A program made the position numbers and the translations under genes. A model generated the notes under the pieces. It saw only the letters and a program-made list of their open reading frames with translations, ran no database searches and was not told the DNA's origin. Shown piece by piece: positions 24,338 to 34,648 of a DNA stretch of 64,000 nt (its first letter is position 1; each line of letters begins with the position of its first letter). The stretch is from Scytonema sp045865695 (GTDB lineage: Bacteria; Cyanobacteriota; Cyanobacteriia; Cyanobacteriales; Nostocaceae): assembly GCF_045865695.1 (NCBI RefSeq), contig NZ_BAACAP010000209.1, positions 1 to 64,000 of the forward strand, given 5' to 3'.

Positions 24338-26965
24338 ATGTTTGCTAAACAGTCCTATACAGCCATTGGCTGGTTAATATTAGTTATTATATCTAATCCA
24401 GCGTTTGCCGAGCAAGCATTATCGAAAACAACTTTACCGCCTCCAGATGAAGCAAAGAGTGAAGTTCAGAGTTTGAGTGAGGTACAGTCTGCTGAAACTC
24501 TAGCTCACTATTTGCTCAGAACTCCCAGAAAACAGAATTTTGTTCCTAAAATTAGTCAAGCCACTACAGATGTAGTTTTGGTTACAGACGTGAAGGTGAA
24601 CTCTACCGACAAAGGGATAGAATTAATTTTAGTGACGGCTAATTCTCAGAAATTACAAGTTTCACCGAAAACCGACGGGAATTCCTACATTGTAGATATT
24701 CCCAATGCCAAATTACAGCTTGCGAGCGGAGAAAGTTTTCAACAATTAAAGCCAGCAGTAGGAATTGCTGAGGTAACGGTTGTGACCGTAGATGCGAAGG
24801 CGCTGCAAGTGAGGGTAGTGGGGGAAACGAGTGCGCCAACAGTCGAGTTGTTTGATAGCACGCAAGAAGGTTTGGTATTTGGGGTGACGAGTACTGCGTC
24901 CACTGCAAATCAACCGACACAAACACCACAGCAAAAACCCCAAACACAACACAAGCAACCACCAATTGAGTTGGATGTAACTGCACCACCTGATAGCTAT
25001 CGAGTTCCTAACGCGACTGTGACAAAAACGGACACTCCATTACGGGATATTCCCCGGTCAGTTCAGGTTCTCCCTCGACAGGTGCTCGAAGATATAGGGG
25101 CAGGTAATATCTTTGATGTACTCCGAACAGTAGGCGTTGGAACTTCGTCTCCCGCGTTTTCATCGCTACTGTTTGATAATTTTAGATTTCGTGGCTTTGT
25201 AGCTAATAACCGACGCAACGGACTAAGAGAAATCACAACTGGTTTTGCTGCCGACCCCGCCAATATAGAGCGAATCGAAATTCTACGCGGACCCGCTTCT
25301 GTACTATACGGACAGATTACCCCTGGTGGAGTTGTCAACCGCATCACCAAACAGCCTTTATCATCACCATACTACTTTGCCCAGATGCGCGTTGGGACTG
25401 ATGAAACATATCAACCCTCAATTGACATCTCTGGTCCTTTAAACTCAGAGCGAACTTTGTTATATCGTTTAAATGCTGATTACTTTAGTACACAAAGCTT
25501 TGTTGATTTCTATAACGAGCAGCGTTATTTCGTTGCACCAGCGTTTACTTGGCAAATTGCTCGAAACACTATGCTAACAGTAAATGGGGAGTATCAGGAC
25601 AACGAGAAACCAAATGGTGATGGCATAGGAGTCGGTCAACCAGCAGTGGGAACTGTTTTACCGAACCCCAATGGTAAAATTTCGCGTAGTCACAATTTTG
25701 GAGAACCTTCAACAGATTCTGACTTTCGTCATAGAAGCATAGTTGCTTACAATTTCGAGCATCGCTTCAATGAAGATTGGACTGTACGCAATGCTTTCCA
25801 ATTTCGTCAAGATGTGACTAAATCTATTTCTACAAGTGGTACTGTTCTCAGACCTGATAATCGAATACTCAACCGCTCTACTGCTTTTCTCGCTCTTCTT
25901 CAGAACGTTTACTATCTAGATACTAATGTTGTCGGTCAATTTAATACTGGCAGTGTCGTACATAAACTGTTGTTCGGTTTTGATTTTTCCTGGGATGATA
26001 CAAACATTCAAGTTGATTCTTACGCACGAAATCCAATTAATGTGTTCAATCCCATATATAATTCGCCTTTAGGTTCGCGTACATTACGAAGCGATACTTT
26101 GAATAGCAATAATCTCCAAGGGCTTTATGTTCAGGATCAAATCTCATTGACTGATAACATCAAGTTCCTTTTGGGAGGACGCTTCGATTGGTTAACCAAT
26201 AATTCTCTCAACCGTGTTAGTGGAGTACAAACAAGTCAATCAGATTCGGCATTCAGTCCCCAAGTAGGTATAGTTTTTCAACCTAACACGAATGTTTCGC
26301 TTTATGCCAGCTATAGCCGCTCTTTTACGCAGGTAACAGGAAACGATGCACAGGGCAATGCTTTTAAGCCTAGCCGTGGCATTCAGTATGAAATTGGGGT
26401 GAAAACTGACTGGTTTGATAATAAGCTATCTACTACACTGGCTTTGTTTGACTTGAGTAGGACTAACATCACAACAGCAGACCCCAACCCCAACAATCGT
26501 AACTTCAACGTCCAAACCGGGGAGCAGAGGAGTCGCGGCGTTGAACTGATTACAACAGGAGAACTCGCACCAGGATGGAATATCATTGCTTCTTATACCT
26601 ACCTCGATGCTCGCGTTACCAGAGACAACACTTTTAGGGTCGGTAACTTTTTTGATAGCACTCCCGAACATTCTGCTTCTTTGTGGACAACATATATTAT
26701 TCCCAGAGGAGTTTGGAAAGGATTTGGTGGTGGTTTGGGTGTATATTATGTAGGCGATCGCTTTGCAGATTTGGCAAACACTTTTACATTACCGTCTTAC
26801 GTCCGTACTGACGCAGCTCTTTACTACCGCCGAAATAACCTGCGCGTGCAACTTAACTTCCAGAATTTGTTTAACATCCTTTATTATGATGCTGCTCGCG
26901 CTCGAAACCAAGTTTATCCAGGTATCCCGTTTGAAGCACAGTTGAGCGTAAGCTGGGAGTTTTAA
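24338..26965 (+). CDS. AMIN-domain TonB-dependent siderophore receptor (TBDR A)
   Basis: 875 aa outer-membrane transporter for a ferric chelate. A signal peptide (residues 1-24, ending AFA) is followed by an AMIN domain (~79-183) thought to hold the protein near peptidoglycan. A Pro/Gln linker and a possible TonB-interacting IELDVTA segment (210-216) come next. The plug (~233-345) starts at LRDIPRSVQVLPRQ and includes RIEILRGPASVLYG. The ~22-strand barrel ends in the Phe-terminated SVSWEF. It is first in the operon TBDR A, SBP A, 2OG A (gap 3 bp to the SBP). The substrate is unknown; the family imports siderophores. Confidence 0.93.
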   Translation: MFAKQSYTAIGWLILVIISNPAFAEQALSKTTLPPPDEAKSEVQSLSEVQSAETLAHYLLRTPRKQNFVPKISQATTDVVLVTDVKVNSTDKGIELILVTANSQKLQVSPKTDGNSYIVDIPNAKLQLASGESFQQLKPAVGIAEVTVVTVDAKALQVRVVGETSAPTVELFDSTQEGLVFGVTSTASTANQPTQTPQQKPQTQHKQPPIELDVTAPPDSYRVPNATVTKTDTPLRDIPRSVQVLPRQVLEDIGAGNIFDVLRTVGVGTSSPAFSSLLFDNFRFRGFVANNRRNGLREITTGFAADPANIERIEILRGPASVLYGQITPGGVVNRITKQPLSSPYYFAQMRVGTDETYQPSIDISGPLNSERTLLYRLNADYFSTQSFVDFYNEQRYFVAPAFTWQIARNTMLTVNGEYQDNEKPNGDGIGVGQPAVGTVLPNPNGKISRSHNFGEPSTDSDFRHRSIVAYNFEHRFNEDWTVRNAFQFRQDVTKSISTSGTVLRPDNRILNRSTAFLALLQNVYYLDTNVVGQFNTGSVVHKLLFGFDFSWDDTNIQVDSYARNPINVFNPIYNSPLGSRTLRSDTLNSNNLQGLYVQDQISLTDNIKFLLGGRFDWLTNNSLNRVSGVQTSQSDSAFSPQVGIVFQPNTNVSLYASYSRSFTQVTGNDAQGNAFKPSRGIQYEIGVKTDWFDNKLSTTLALFDLSRTNITTADPNPNNRNFNVQTGEQRSRGVELITTGELAPGWNIIASYTYLDARVTRDNTFRVGNFFDSTPEHSASLWTTYIIPRGVWKGFGGGLGVYYVGDRFADLANTFTLPSYVRTDAALYYRRNNLRVQLNFQNLFNILYYDAARARNQVYPGIPFEAQLSVSWEF

Positions 26966-26968
26966 GTC

Positions 26969-27958
26969 GTGATTGATGGTCTGCGAGTAGTCATAGTTGG
27001 ATTTTTAGTTTTTCTATCGGTTGCTGCCTGTAGTTCCCACATACATCAATTGAGAACACATCACTTGCACTTTACTTCTACTCCCATTCCAAATATAACG
27101 AGCGTTCGCGTGGTTAAACATTTGATGGGTGAAACTCAAGTTCCGGAACATCCCCAACGAGTCATTGTTTTGCACCCAAATTTATTAGAAGCTGCTTTTG
27201 CTCTGGGGATAAAGCCTATCGCCGCCCCAAAGTCCGCTGTTTTACAGTTGCAGCAATTGGTAGGCAAGCTGGAAAATATTGAGGATGTGAGTTTTGAATC
27301 TCCCAATCTGGAAAAGCTTTTGCGCCTCAAGCCAGATTTAATCCTGGGCTTTAGCTCCCATCAAAACATATACCCATTGTTGTCACACATTGCACCTACA
27401 GTTTTAGCTACTTTCAACCCTATTGCACCGTGGAAAGAGTTCCTAAACGTTACTGCCCGTGCCCTGGACAAAACGGAGAAAGCTCAACAGCTGATGACTA
27501 ATTACTATGCACGTTTAGTTCAGTTCAGAGCTTCTATGGGTCAACACCTCCAAACTACAGTGGTATCAGTTATCGAATTGCGTGGCGATCGGCTTTTCCT
27601 GCCACAAGAAGCTAGTTTTTCGGGAGTCATCCTTAAAGATGCTGGTATCGCACGTCCGCCAAATCAGTCACTCAATGCTCAAACAAGCATTCGTTTAGGA
27701 GGAGCCGCTATTGTTTTTCCCTTATCTTGGGAACAAGTGGGTGAAATTGGTGGAGATGCCCTATTTATCTTTACGCAAAAAGATTTAAACCCATCACTTC
27801 AAGAACTGAAGACATCTCCACTGTGGTCTAAGTTAAAAATCGTCCAGCTTCACAGAATACATAAGGTCGGTTTTTACTGGGTTGGATCGGGTCCAATAGC
27901 AGCCAATCAAGTGATTGACGATTTGTTTAAATATTTAGTTAATAAAAGGGGTGCATAA
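26969..27958 (+). CDS. siderophore ABC transporter substrate-binding lipoprotein (SBP A)
   Basis: 329 aa from a GTG start at 26969, 3 bp after TBDR A. A signal peptide with lipobox ends at Cys (SVAAC, near residue 21). The FecB/FhuD-type fold is shown by EHPQRVIVLHPN, NLEKLLRLKPDLILGF, ISHIAPTV-like HIAPTVLATF and the C-terminal DDLFKYLVN. It should collect the chelate delivered by TBDR A in the periplasm. No permease or ATPase follows in the operon. Its stop overlaps the start of the oxygenase gene (TAATG). Confidence 0.9.
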   Translation: MIDGLRVVIVGFLVFLSVAACSSHIHQLRTHHLHFTSTPIPNITSVRVVKHLMGETQVPEHPQRVIVLHPNLLEAAFALGIKPIAAPKSAVLQLQQLVGKLENIEDVSFESPNLEKLLRLKPDLILGFSSHQNIYPLLSHIAPTVLATFNPIAPWKEFLNVTARALDKTEKAQQLMTNYYARLVQFRASMGQHLQTTVVSVIELRGDRLFLPQEASFSGVILKDAGIARPPNQSLNAQTSIRLGGAAIVFPLSWEQVGEIGGDALFIFTQKDLNPSLQELKTSPLWSKLKIVQLHRIHKVGFYWVGSGPIAANQVIDDLFKYLVNKRGA

Positions 27959-28626
27959 TGCTAAACTTGAGTGCAATTCAAAATGGAACTATGCAAGAAA
28001 TTCCATACAAATGGGTTGTATTTGAAAACTTATTGGACAAGCAAACACAGACTGAACTCATAAAAACTTTTCCTACCAAACACTTTCAGGAATATAGTGG
28101 TAAGAGCCATCCCTCACTGCTAGAAGAATATTACGCTGAATATACCTATAAAGATTACCAGTTCTTCAGGCGTTATGTTTTCTACGAGAAGGATGGCAAA
28201 GGCTTTCAGCATACAGCAGACTTAAGTGAAGTTTGGCAAAAACTGTTAGAAGAATTACTTACCCCTGATTATCGTAGTGCTATAGAGCAGTTAAGTGGCG
28301 TAAACCTTAAGAATCATTCCTTAGAGATTCGCTTTTTTCGCGATCGCCCAGGCTTTTGGAATCGTCCCCATACAGATCACCAACTAAAAAACGTTACCCA
28401 TATTCTCTACTTTAATGAAGAATGGAATCCAGAATGGGGCGGATGTTTTCAAGTTCTTAATGACAATCAAACCAAATCAGTGGTAAAGGAAGTGATACCT
28501 CTGCCACAATACTCAGTTGCCATTGTACGTTGCGATCGCTCTTGGCACATGGTTTCTCCTATTTCCTTAAATGCAACCCAAGATCGCCTAAGTTTACACA
28601 TGATATTTTGGGCATCAGAATCTTAA
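27958..28626 (+). CDS. Fe(II)/2-oxoglutarate dioxygenase-like protein (2OG A)
   Basis: 222 aa, no signal peptide, so cytoplasmic. The double-stranded beta-helix motif HxD...H is intact: His138 and Asp140 in RPHTDH, and distal His197 in RSWHMVSP. Arg210 is placed to bind 2-oxoglutarate. THILYFNEEW and WGGCFQVL are shared with the five other copies in the window. The start overlaps the SBP stop by one base, indicating translational coupling. PiuC, an Fe(II)-dependent oxygenase next to the TonB receptor PiuA in proteobacteria, is the best analogy. It may modify the imported chelate or its ligand; this is inference. Confidence 0.85.
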   Translation: MLNLSAIQNGTMQEIPYKWVVFENLLDKQTQTELIKTFPTKHFQEYSGKSHPSLLEEYYAEYTYKDYQFFRRYVFYEKDGKGFQHTADLSEVWQKLLEELLTPDYRSAIEQLSGVNLKNHSLEIRFFRDRPGFWNRPHTDHQLKNVTHILYFNEEWNPEWGGCFQVLNDNQTKSVVKEVIPLPQYSVAIVRCDRSWHMVSPISLNATQDRLSLHMIFWASES

Positions 28627-28820
28627 TCTTCACTTATTTTCTAGAAAATCATTTGTCCTGTGCGAGCTTCATGTCAAGCTTGACGAAAATCTTCTAAAAT
28701 TACTTCATCAGGTGTATGTAGCGAGCGGACTTCTGCCTTGCTGTTCCGCACTTTATAAATATCAGCATTCACCAGACCGGAGACTAAACCTACCTGTAAT
28801 TAGTAGCAATTTTTCTGTTA

Positions 28821-29801
28821 CTATTCCAGCAATAAATACCGGAACAAATCATCAAGCACACGATCGGCAGCTAGATAGCTACCTGCGTGCCAATATTCCC
28901 CAACCACATGAACTTTTGAGTTTTGCACAGCTTTTAGTTTTGACCATAAAGGCACTGTCGTCAGTTGCTTTAATAATCGGTCAGACTCGGTTTTCCCTTT
29001 AGAGAGAGAGGTGGTAACAAACAAAAAATCTGCATCCATCTGAGGGAGTAATTCTGCTGAGAGCGGGTACATTTGTGGCTTTACTCCCAATTTGAGAGCA
29101 GCTTTTTCATCTAGATTCTGACTTTTAGGACGCTCTAAACCAACATCCTCTATAATTACACCAGAAAAATCTTTTTTTCCTAATAAGGAAATTGTGCCTG
29201 GAGTAATCTGCACTACAGATACTTTTGTCGTTTTCAGGCGTGAACCCATTTTTTCTTTAAATTCATTTATCCGTGCGTTGTACCGTGCTATTACTTCTTC
29301 AGCTTCTTGAGTTTTTCCCAGTACTTGGGCTAATTGTGTAAATGATTGCTTCCATTTTCCCCGGTCTGACAAGCTATCTAAAAAAGTAGGTGCAATTTTT
29401 GACCATAAATGTTGGGTATCTTTATACCAACCCAAGCTACCCAAGATTAAATCAGGCTTGAGAGCCAAAACTTTCTCTATATTAACAGGCCAGCCAACGT
29501 CGGGAATGTTACCCAGCTTCCTCTGGGGGTCAAATAAAATTAGACTCCCTCGCGGTAGCCCTATGAGTTTGACTCCCAATGCTGTAGCAACTTCTGCAGC
29601 ATACCAATGTATTGCTACAATTCTTTGGGGGTGAAGGGGAATTTCAGTCTCACTCATTGTAACTGCGACTTGTGATGATGCGATCGCAGAGCGATTCCAA
29701 CTGCTATCAGTTAGCTTGTGAATCTCTCGAGTGCAACTACTTAGGATCGCAAGTGCTAGCAGTCCTACCAATTTCAATCGCAAAGTTTCAGCCTTGTTCA
29801 T
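28821..29801 (-). CDS. siderophore ABC transporter substrate-binding lipoprotein (SBP B)
   Basis: About 326 aa from the ATG at 29801 (MNKAETLRLKLVGLLALAILSSC). An upstream in-frame ATG at 29876 would bury the signal peptide and overlap the oxygenase gene heavily. The lipobox is LSSC. Family segments are LHPQRIVAIHWYAAEV, NIEKVLALKPDLILG, WSKIAPTF and DRVLDDLFRYLL. The chosen ATG overlaps the stop of 2OG B as ATGA, so translation is coupled. In this cassette the order is TBDR, 2OG, SBP, different from A, C, D and F. Confidence 0.9.
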   Translation of the reverse strand: MNKAETLRLKLVGLLALAILSSCTREIHKLTDSSWNRSAIASSQVAVTMSETEIPLHPQRIVAIHWYAAEVATALGVKLIGLPRGSLILFDPQRKLGNIPDVGWPVNIEKVLALKPDLILGSLGWYKDTQHLWSKIAPTFLDSLSDRGKWKQSFTQLAQVLGKTQEAEEVIARYNARINEFKEKMGSRLKTTKVSVVQITPGTISLLGKKDFSGVIIEDVGLERPKSQNLDEKAALKLGVKPQMYPLSAELLPQMDADFLFVTTSLSKGKTESDRLLKQLTTVPLWSKLKAVQNSKVHVVGEYWHAGSYLAADRVLDDLFRYLLLE

Positions 29802-30481
29802 GGAATCCAAAACACAGTTTGCATCGTTAGTCTGTGCTGCGGCGCTAGAGGTGAAATTGGGGTAATTACGTGCCAAGACGAGCCAGTTTCTACCAAAGCT
29901 ACCGAAGAACCAATCAGAGGAGGAATGTCGTAAACAGCACTCATTCGCTCTTTTTCTCTAAGAATTTGCAAGCAGCCTCCCCAATCACTAAACCATTCTT
30001 CATTAAAGTAGAATAAATGAGTCAGAACTCTATATGGACCATCAGTATGAGGAATCCAAAACTTAGCGTGTCCGGAGTGAAATCGACGAAAGCCTATAGT
30101 CATGAGATAGTTTTCTAACTTAAACCCCGAAAGCTGTCCCAAGACTTCTCGATAAGTAGGGGACCATAGTTCCGCAAAAAACCTCTGCCAAATCTCACTA
30201 AAGTTTTGAATATTGGAAGTAATCCTACCTTCATCAACACTTTTTTGCCACCTCTCGTTAATCTGACATAGCTGGGGAATAATTTCTGGTGTGGTAAATA
30301 AAGGTGTAGCCAGACTAAGATCGCCGTCCCCCAATTCATTAAACCATTCGTTTGGGGGATAGTTTTCCATCAACTCGCAAGAGGCATCAGCAGCGATGAT
30401 ATCTTTAAACAATATCCATCGGTAAGGAGTTTCATGAATCACCGCTGTTTGTAAAGCATTCCAATTCAGCACCATAGTCAA
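29798..30481 (-). CDS. Fe(II)/2-oxoglutarate dioxygenase-like protein (2OG B)
   Basis: 227 aa. Metal ligands His145, Asp147 (IPHTDG) and His204 (SSWHVITP), and Arg217 for the cosubstrate, are all present. It is much closer to 2OG E (58987-59670) than to the others; both share the GFRRFHSGHAKFW segment just before the HxD. It sits 33 bp after TBDR B and overlaps SBP B by four bases (ATGA). The start is ATG in MTMVLNW, with a second ATG two codons on. Confidence 0.85.
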   Translation of the reverse strand: MTMVLNWNALQTAVIHETPYRWILFKDIIAADASCELMENYPPNEWFNELGDGDLSLATPLFTTPEIIPQLCQINERWQKSVDEGRITSNIQNFSEIWQRFFAELWSPTYREVLGQLSGFKLENYLMTIGFRRFHSGHAKFWIPHTDGPYRVLTHLFYFNEEWFSDWGGCLQILREKERMSAVYDIPPLIGSSVALVETGSSWHVITPISPLAPQHRLTMQTVFWIP

Positions 30482-30514
30482 TACTGCTGCTCCATATATT
30501 GAATGGACAAAGAA

Positions 30515-33205
30515 TTAAAATTGCCACCCTAGTGTTAAAGTAGCTGTCAATGGGGAACCATAAAAAACTTGTAGGTCGTTGAAAGCGGTTTCAAAATACT
30601 TTTTGTTCAACAAATTTTGGAAGTTCAGTGCCACGTTGAGTCTGTCTCGACGGTAAAATAGAGCCGCGTCAGTGCGTACATAACTGGGTAACTCAAAATA
30701 GTTGAACAAATCACCCTGGCGATCGCCTACATAAAACAATCCCAAACCAAAGCCCAGTCCTTTCAACTTTCCATTAGGTATAATGTAAGTCGTCCAAAGA
30801 CTAGCTTGATGTTCTGGTGCCAAAGCAAGTATGTTACCAACGCGGTAGCGATTGTCTTTTGTAATCTTAGCATCCGTATAAGCATAAGAAGCAATCACAT
30901 TCCAACCTGGTAAAATTTCTCCGCTTACGAAAAACTCTACCCCCTTACTGTTTTGTTCCCCTGTTTGGACAGAAAAGCCGATGTTGCGCGGGTCAGGGTC
31001 AGTTGTTAAGACATTAGTCTGAGTAAGATCGTACAAAGAGAGAGTAGTTGAAAGTTGGTTATCTAGGAAATCGGCTTTAACACCCACCTCATATTGAGTT
31101 CCGCGCATTGGTTTAAAAGGATCGCCATTACGAGAGGTGCCTGTTGCTGGTTGAAAAGACCGAGTGTAGCTAGCGTAGAGTGAAAAGTTTTTGGCTGGTT
31201 CATAAACTATTCCTACACGAGGGCTAAAAGCATCGTCATTTTGCCTTGTTACAGTATTAGCGACTCGGTTAACTCTCCTATCATTTATCCAGTCAAAGCG
31301 TCCACCCAAAACAAGTTTGAGGTTAGGCAATAGCGTCATCCGATCTTGAAGGTAAAAACCCCAGTCATCTATCTTAAATCCGCTATCTGTTCTACTAATT
31401 AAAGAGATGATACTCGATTGTCCATAAACTGGATTATAAATATTAATTGGAGAGAAAGAGTAAGTAGTTTGAGTTGTACGTATTTGATAATCTCTGGCAA
31501 AATCAAACCCGACTAAAAGTTGATGTTTAATACTACCTGTATCAAATTTACCTGTAACTTGAGTATTTGAGTTGTAGTAATTGCGTACTTCTGGTACAGG
31601 GAAGACAGATAGATTGCGTCTGAGGGTGCGTTTATCTGGATTAAGACCAACAGGAATTACTTGGGCACCTCTTGGCGTAAGTGTCTCTGTAAATACAACC
31701 GAGAAGGCATTTTCCAACAACCAATCTTCATTAAAACGATGCTCAAATTTGTAACTGGCGCGACTCTGATGTAAATCTTGCGCGTCTTCTACTGTATAAT
31801 CGCCCAAATACCGATTGCGTGGCAGTTGCCCATTAGGATTGCGTTTTACAGTTCCTTCTACTGGTAGTCCACGATCTATAAAATTGCGCCGAAAAATTTG
31901 CCCATCTCCATCCAAGGTCAGCTTTGTGTTTTCTCCAATCTGCCAACTTAGGGTTACCCCAACCTGAGAACGTTCTTGAGCGAAGAAATCAACAAAGTTA
32001 TTCGCATTCAAGTAATCACCAGTTAACCGATACAGAAGCTTTTTATCTCCTGTCAGTGGACCTGAAAAGTCAAACGAAGGTTTGTAAGAGTTGTAACTAG
32101 CGAAGGAAGTCTGCACGTTATAGTAGGGATCTCTCAGTGGCTGCTTAGTTACCAAATTGATCGTACCGCCAATAATTCCTGTACCGTAGAGTACCGAACT
32201 CGGTCCCCTGAGTACCTCAATCCGGTCAACATTAGAAGTATTGAGAGATACAGGTGAACCAACTAGTCGAAACCTCAGACCATTAATCAAAATATTGTTA
32301 GCTATGAAGCCGCGAATGACAAACTCATCTACCAAGCGAGATGCAAACCGACTTTGCCCTACACCAGCATTTCTTAATGCGTCTCCAATATACTCCACTC
32401 TCTGGTCTTCAATCACCTGCCTGGGAATCACCTGAATAGACTGTGGAATGTCCCGTATTCGCGTATTTGTACGGCTGCCTACACTTGTATCTGGAACCCG
32501 ATACGTATCTTGGGAACCAATTACTTGTAGTTCTATCGGTTCTTGCTCTGATAACGGTGGCTTTGGTTTTGACTCTGGTGTAGTTTCTCCTGGCAGCGGT
32601 GTAGATGTAGGTTGCTGTGCAGTGGATGAGGCAGCATTCACTGCAAAGACTAAACCTTCAGCATTACTATCAAACAACTCCACTACAGGTACACTCTCGA
32701 TCCCCACTACCGTCACTTGAATACCATTACTACCTACATTTGCTACTGTCACAGAGGAAATTCCTGCTGCTGGCTTCGTTTGTTGGAAACTGTCCCCACT
32801 CACAAGTTGCAATCTGGCATTCTCGATATTTGCAATGAATGAATTGCCCTGTGTTTTCGCTTTTACTTGTAACTTCTCACTATTTGCCGTTACCAAGACA
32901 ATATCTACACCAATACTTGTTTTGTTTATCTTAACTTCTGTAACTAATACTTGACTTGCAAGGGAAGGTGTAGTCACTTCTGTTGGCGTTTGCACGAGAA
33001 ATTTTGCACTTGATGCTGGCTGTTTAAAGTCGAAAAGACTCTCAATTTTTCCGAACTGTGTCTGATTATCTTGTTTAGCAACAATTGCACTTGTCTCAAT
33101 ATTCGCCATTTCTGCAACAGCAGGTTGAGTAACTACCAACGATGAAACGGTAAGTAACAAAGTTTCCGTCAGAACTTCTAACTTCTTCATCCTTATTATC
33201 CCCAC
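30515..33205 (-). CDS. AMIN-domain TonB-dependent siderophore receptor (TBDR B)
   Basis: About 890 aa. The start is either GTG at 33205 or ATG at 33190 (MKKLEVLTETLLL), which gives a better signal peptide. The AMIN domain spans about residues 80-195 (VLVTEVKINKTSIGVDIVLV), then a Pro-rich linker, the plug beginning LRDIPQSIQVIPRQ-like and containing RIEVLRGPSSVLYG, and a barrel ending LTLGWQF. It opens the minus-strand operon TBDR B, 2OG B, SBP B, facing away from the PEP-CTERM region. The island palindrome is 185 bp upstream. Confidence 0.92.
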   Translation of the reverse strand: MGIIRMKKLEVLTETLLLTVSSLVVTQPAVAEMANIETSAIVAKQDNQTQFGKIESLFDFKQPASSAKFLVQTPTEVTTPSLASQVLVTEVKINKTSIGVDIVLVTANSEKLQVKAKTQGNSFIANIENARLQLVSGDSFQQTKPAAGISSVTVANVGSNGIQVTVVGIESVPVVELFDSNAEGLVFAVNAASSTAQQPTSTPLPGETTPESKPKPPLSEQEPIELQVIGSQDTYRVPDTSVGSRTNTRIRDIPQSIQVIPRQVIEDQRVEYIGDALRNAGVGQSRFASRLVDEFVIRGFIANNILINGLRFRLVGSPVSLNTSNVDRIEVLRGPSSVLYGTGIIGGTINLVTKQPLRDPYYNVQTSFASYNSYKPSFDFSGPLTGDKKLLYRLTGDYLNANNFVDFFAQERSQVGVTLSWQIGENTKLTLDGDGQIFRRNFIDRGLPVEGTVKRNPNGQLPRNRYLGDYTVEDAQDLHQSRASYKFEHRFNEDWLLENAFSVVFTETLTPRGAQVIPVGLNPDKRTLRRNLSVFPVPEVRNYYNSNTQVTGKFDTGSIKHQLLVGFDFARDYQIRTTQTTYSFSPINIYNPVYGQSSIISLISRTDSGFKIDDWGFYLQDRMTLLPNLKLVLGGRFDWINDRRVNRVANTVTRQNDDAFSPRVGIVYEPAKNFSLYASYTRSFQPATGTSRNGDPFKPMRGTQYEVGVKADFLDNQLSTTLSLYDLTQTNVLTTDPDPRNIGFSVQTGEQNSKGVEFFVSGEILPGWNVIASYAYTDAKITKDNRYRVGNILALAPEHQASLWTTYIIPNGKLKGLGFGLGLFYVGDRQGDLFNYFELPSYVRTDAALFYRRDRLNVALNFQNLLNKKYFETAFNDLQVFYGSPLTATLTLGWQF

Positions 33206-33389
33206 ACTCTAGTATTAACCATACTCAATACAAACTCCACCCCATATATGCAGTTGTATATATATTTAAAAAAACGGCAATTTTAAAGACATATTTGCTA
33301 CTTTAATAGCTATTATGCTTTGTAATTCATAGTAAACCTTATCACTATTTCAAAAAAAAATTGTAATATATTATACATCAAATAAAAAA

Positions 33390-33408
33390 TTACCAGTTAT
33401 TTTGGTAT
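33390..33408. promoter_or_regulatory. island palindrome upstream of TBDR B
   Basis: TTACC-N9-GGTAT, 185 bp before the TBDR B start, with the same 9-bp spacing as the other sites; one mismatch in the outer base. Confidence 0.55.
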
Positions 33409-33828
33409 AAAGTTGGGCGCAGATATTTTTACTAAAATGCCGATCGCATTTTGGTCTTAGCTTTACCCCTAAATTGTTACTGCACTACCTGAAGAATGGC
33501 TTAGTGCCACCAGCCTGAAATCATCCCGCACTCTCTGCAACACCGAATTCACGGCTAAGACACATATGAGCAAGCCCACAGCAGAAAATGATTCTTTTTT
33601 CACACGAACTTACGAACTCACGAAAAGCTGTTGTGAAGTCCTACAACAGGCGATTAGAGAAAGGGGTTGCTTGCACTGCTTCAAGGTGTAGTTGATTGGG
33701 ATTCAGATTGCTGTCTATAGAGACGTAATGTGTTGCGTAACTTGCTTTGACTAGAAGACGAAGCTTGTTGCGCTGGCGAGCGCTTGCTGACATTTAGAGC
33801 GATCGCTCATTTTTTTGAATGCCATGTG

Positions 33829-33980
33829 CCTACCAGGCTATGATTAAGCGCACGTACTTGGAAAGCAAAGTGCTGGAACTGTTAGCACTGCTGCTGAAGG
33901 AAGAAGCAGAAATTCAGATGGGAAGCCGGACACCCAAGCCGCTAAAATCGGGAACTTATGATATTGATTTAGCACGCTAA
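33829..33980 (+). pseudogene. internal fragment of a PchR-like AraC regulator
   Basis: After a short out-of-frame start, codons from YQAMIKRTYLESKVLELLALLL to EIQMG align with the middle of regulators A (YQGITKRMYLETKVWELMTLL) and C. A short unrelated tail ends at a stop at 33980. Both the effector domain and the HTH domain are missing. This shows that a third PchR-like regulator once lay here. Confidence 0.75.
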
Positions 33981-34315
33981 GTACGCAAGAACCACGATGC
34001 GCGGGTTTGATGCGCGTTGCTCAACCTACAATCAATGAGGAACAGTGCGCTGTGTAAGATGCTTTCATTACCCCAGTAATAGAAGCGTTACTTAAAAATC
34101 AACGCATGACTAAGGCGACGGTTTAACTCCCAATCACTTCATGCATGATAAAAACACTCATATAACACGCTGTTTCTTGATAATCAAGCGTAATAATTAC
34201 CATGAAAAATTAAGCGCGTTCTTTAAATCGTTACGCCCCTACCAAATAAAGCTGCCATGGGATGTGTTTCTTAGGAGCTAAGCTTTCTGACCAAAGCTAT
34301 GTTTAGCTTACACCG

Positions 34316-34567
34316 CTATTTCATTTTTTCTTCGAGTTGTTTTCTGCCCGATGGCGACATAATCAACATACCTCTAATAATTTCTTCGAGAGTCGCTGTA
34401 CCGTTAGCCACCTTGGGCATAGTCGCCATTAATTCTAAAGCTAGATGGGTAGGAATTCCGCTTGCTTCTAAACTCTTCAATTCCAAAATATCAATCCCTG
34501 CTGCCAATCCATCTAAATACTCTTCAACAGTTACCCCGTAATCTCTAATCTCTGACATGGACATCAT
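34316..34567 (-). CDS. small hypothetical protein
   Basis: 83 aa (or 80 aa from the second MSEIRDYG start at 34558). The sequence is balanced and helical, with DYGVTVEEYLDGLAAGIDIL and LEEIIRGMLIMSPSGRKQLEEK, and composition like a real soluble protein. No known domain recognised, no signal peptide. It lies divergently from the PEP-CTERM gene, with the island palindrome at 34649-34667 in the shared upstream region. Confidence 0.5.
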   Translation of the reverse strand: MMSMSEIRDYGVTVEEYLDGLAAGIDILELKSLEASGIPTHLALELMATMPKVANGTATLEEIIRGMLIMSPSGRKQLEEKMK

Positions 34568-34648
34568 CTAACTCATACATTAAAGATTTTATCAGTTTTG
34601 AGATAGATAACGCGCTCGCAACGAGTTCGCGATCGCCTACAATTAATT

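Larger units (their letters stand above)
33206..34315. other. 1.1-kb gap with promoter of TBDR B and gene debris
   Basis: Holds the divergent promoter region of TBDR B with an island palindrome (33390-33408), a 37-bp segment shared with the end of the oxidase/ATP-grasp gene (33639-33675), and an AraC-regulator fragment (33829-33980). A short open stretch at about 33482-33690 (LPEEWLSATSLKSSR and on) matches nothing I know. The rest (33981-34315) is AT-rich with no recognisable content. Confidence 0.6.

Noticed and set aside
28674..28780. Minus-strand stretch reading GLVNADIYKVRNSKAEVR, then HTPDEVILEDF, which resembles the C-terminus of some Uma2 proteins
   Set aside because: Only ~35 codons and the similarity is from memory of a loose pattern; too weak to annotate as a fragment.
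33482..33690. Open frame LPEEWLSATSLKSSR...CCEVLQQAIRERG without a strong start
   Set aside because: No start codon with RBS at its head, includes a repeated segment, and no similarity recognised.
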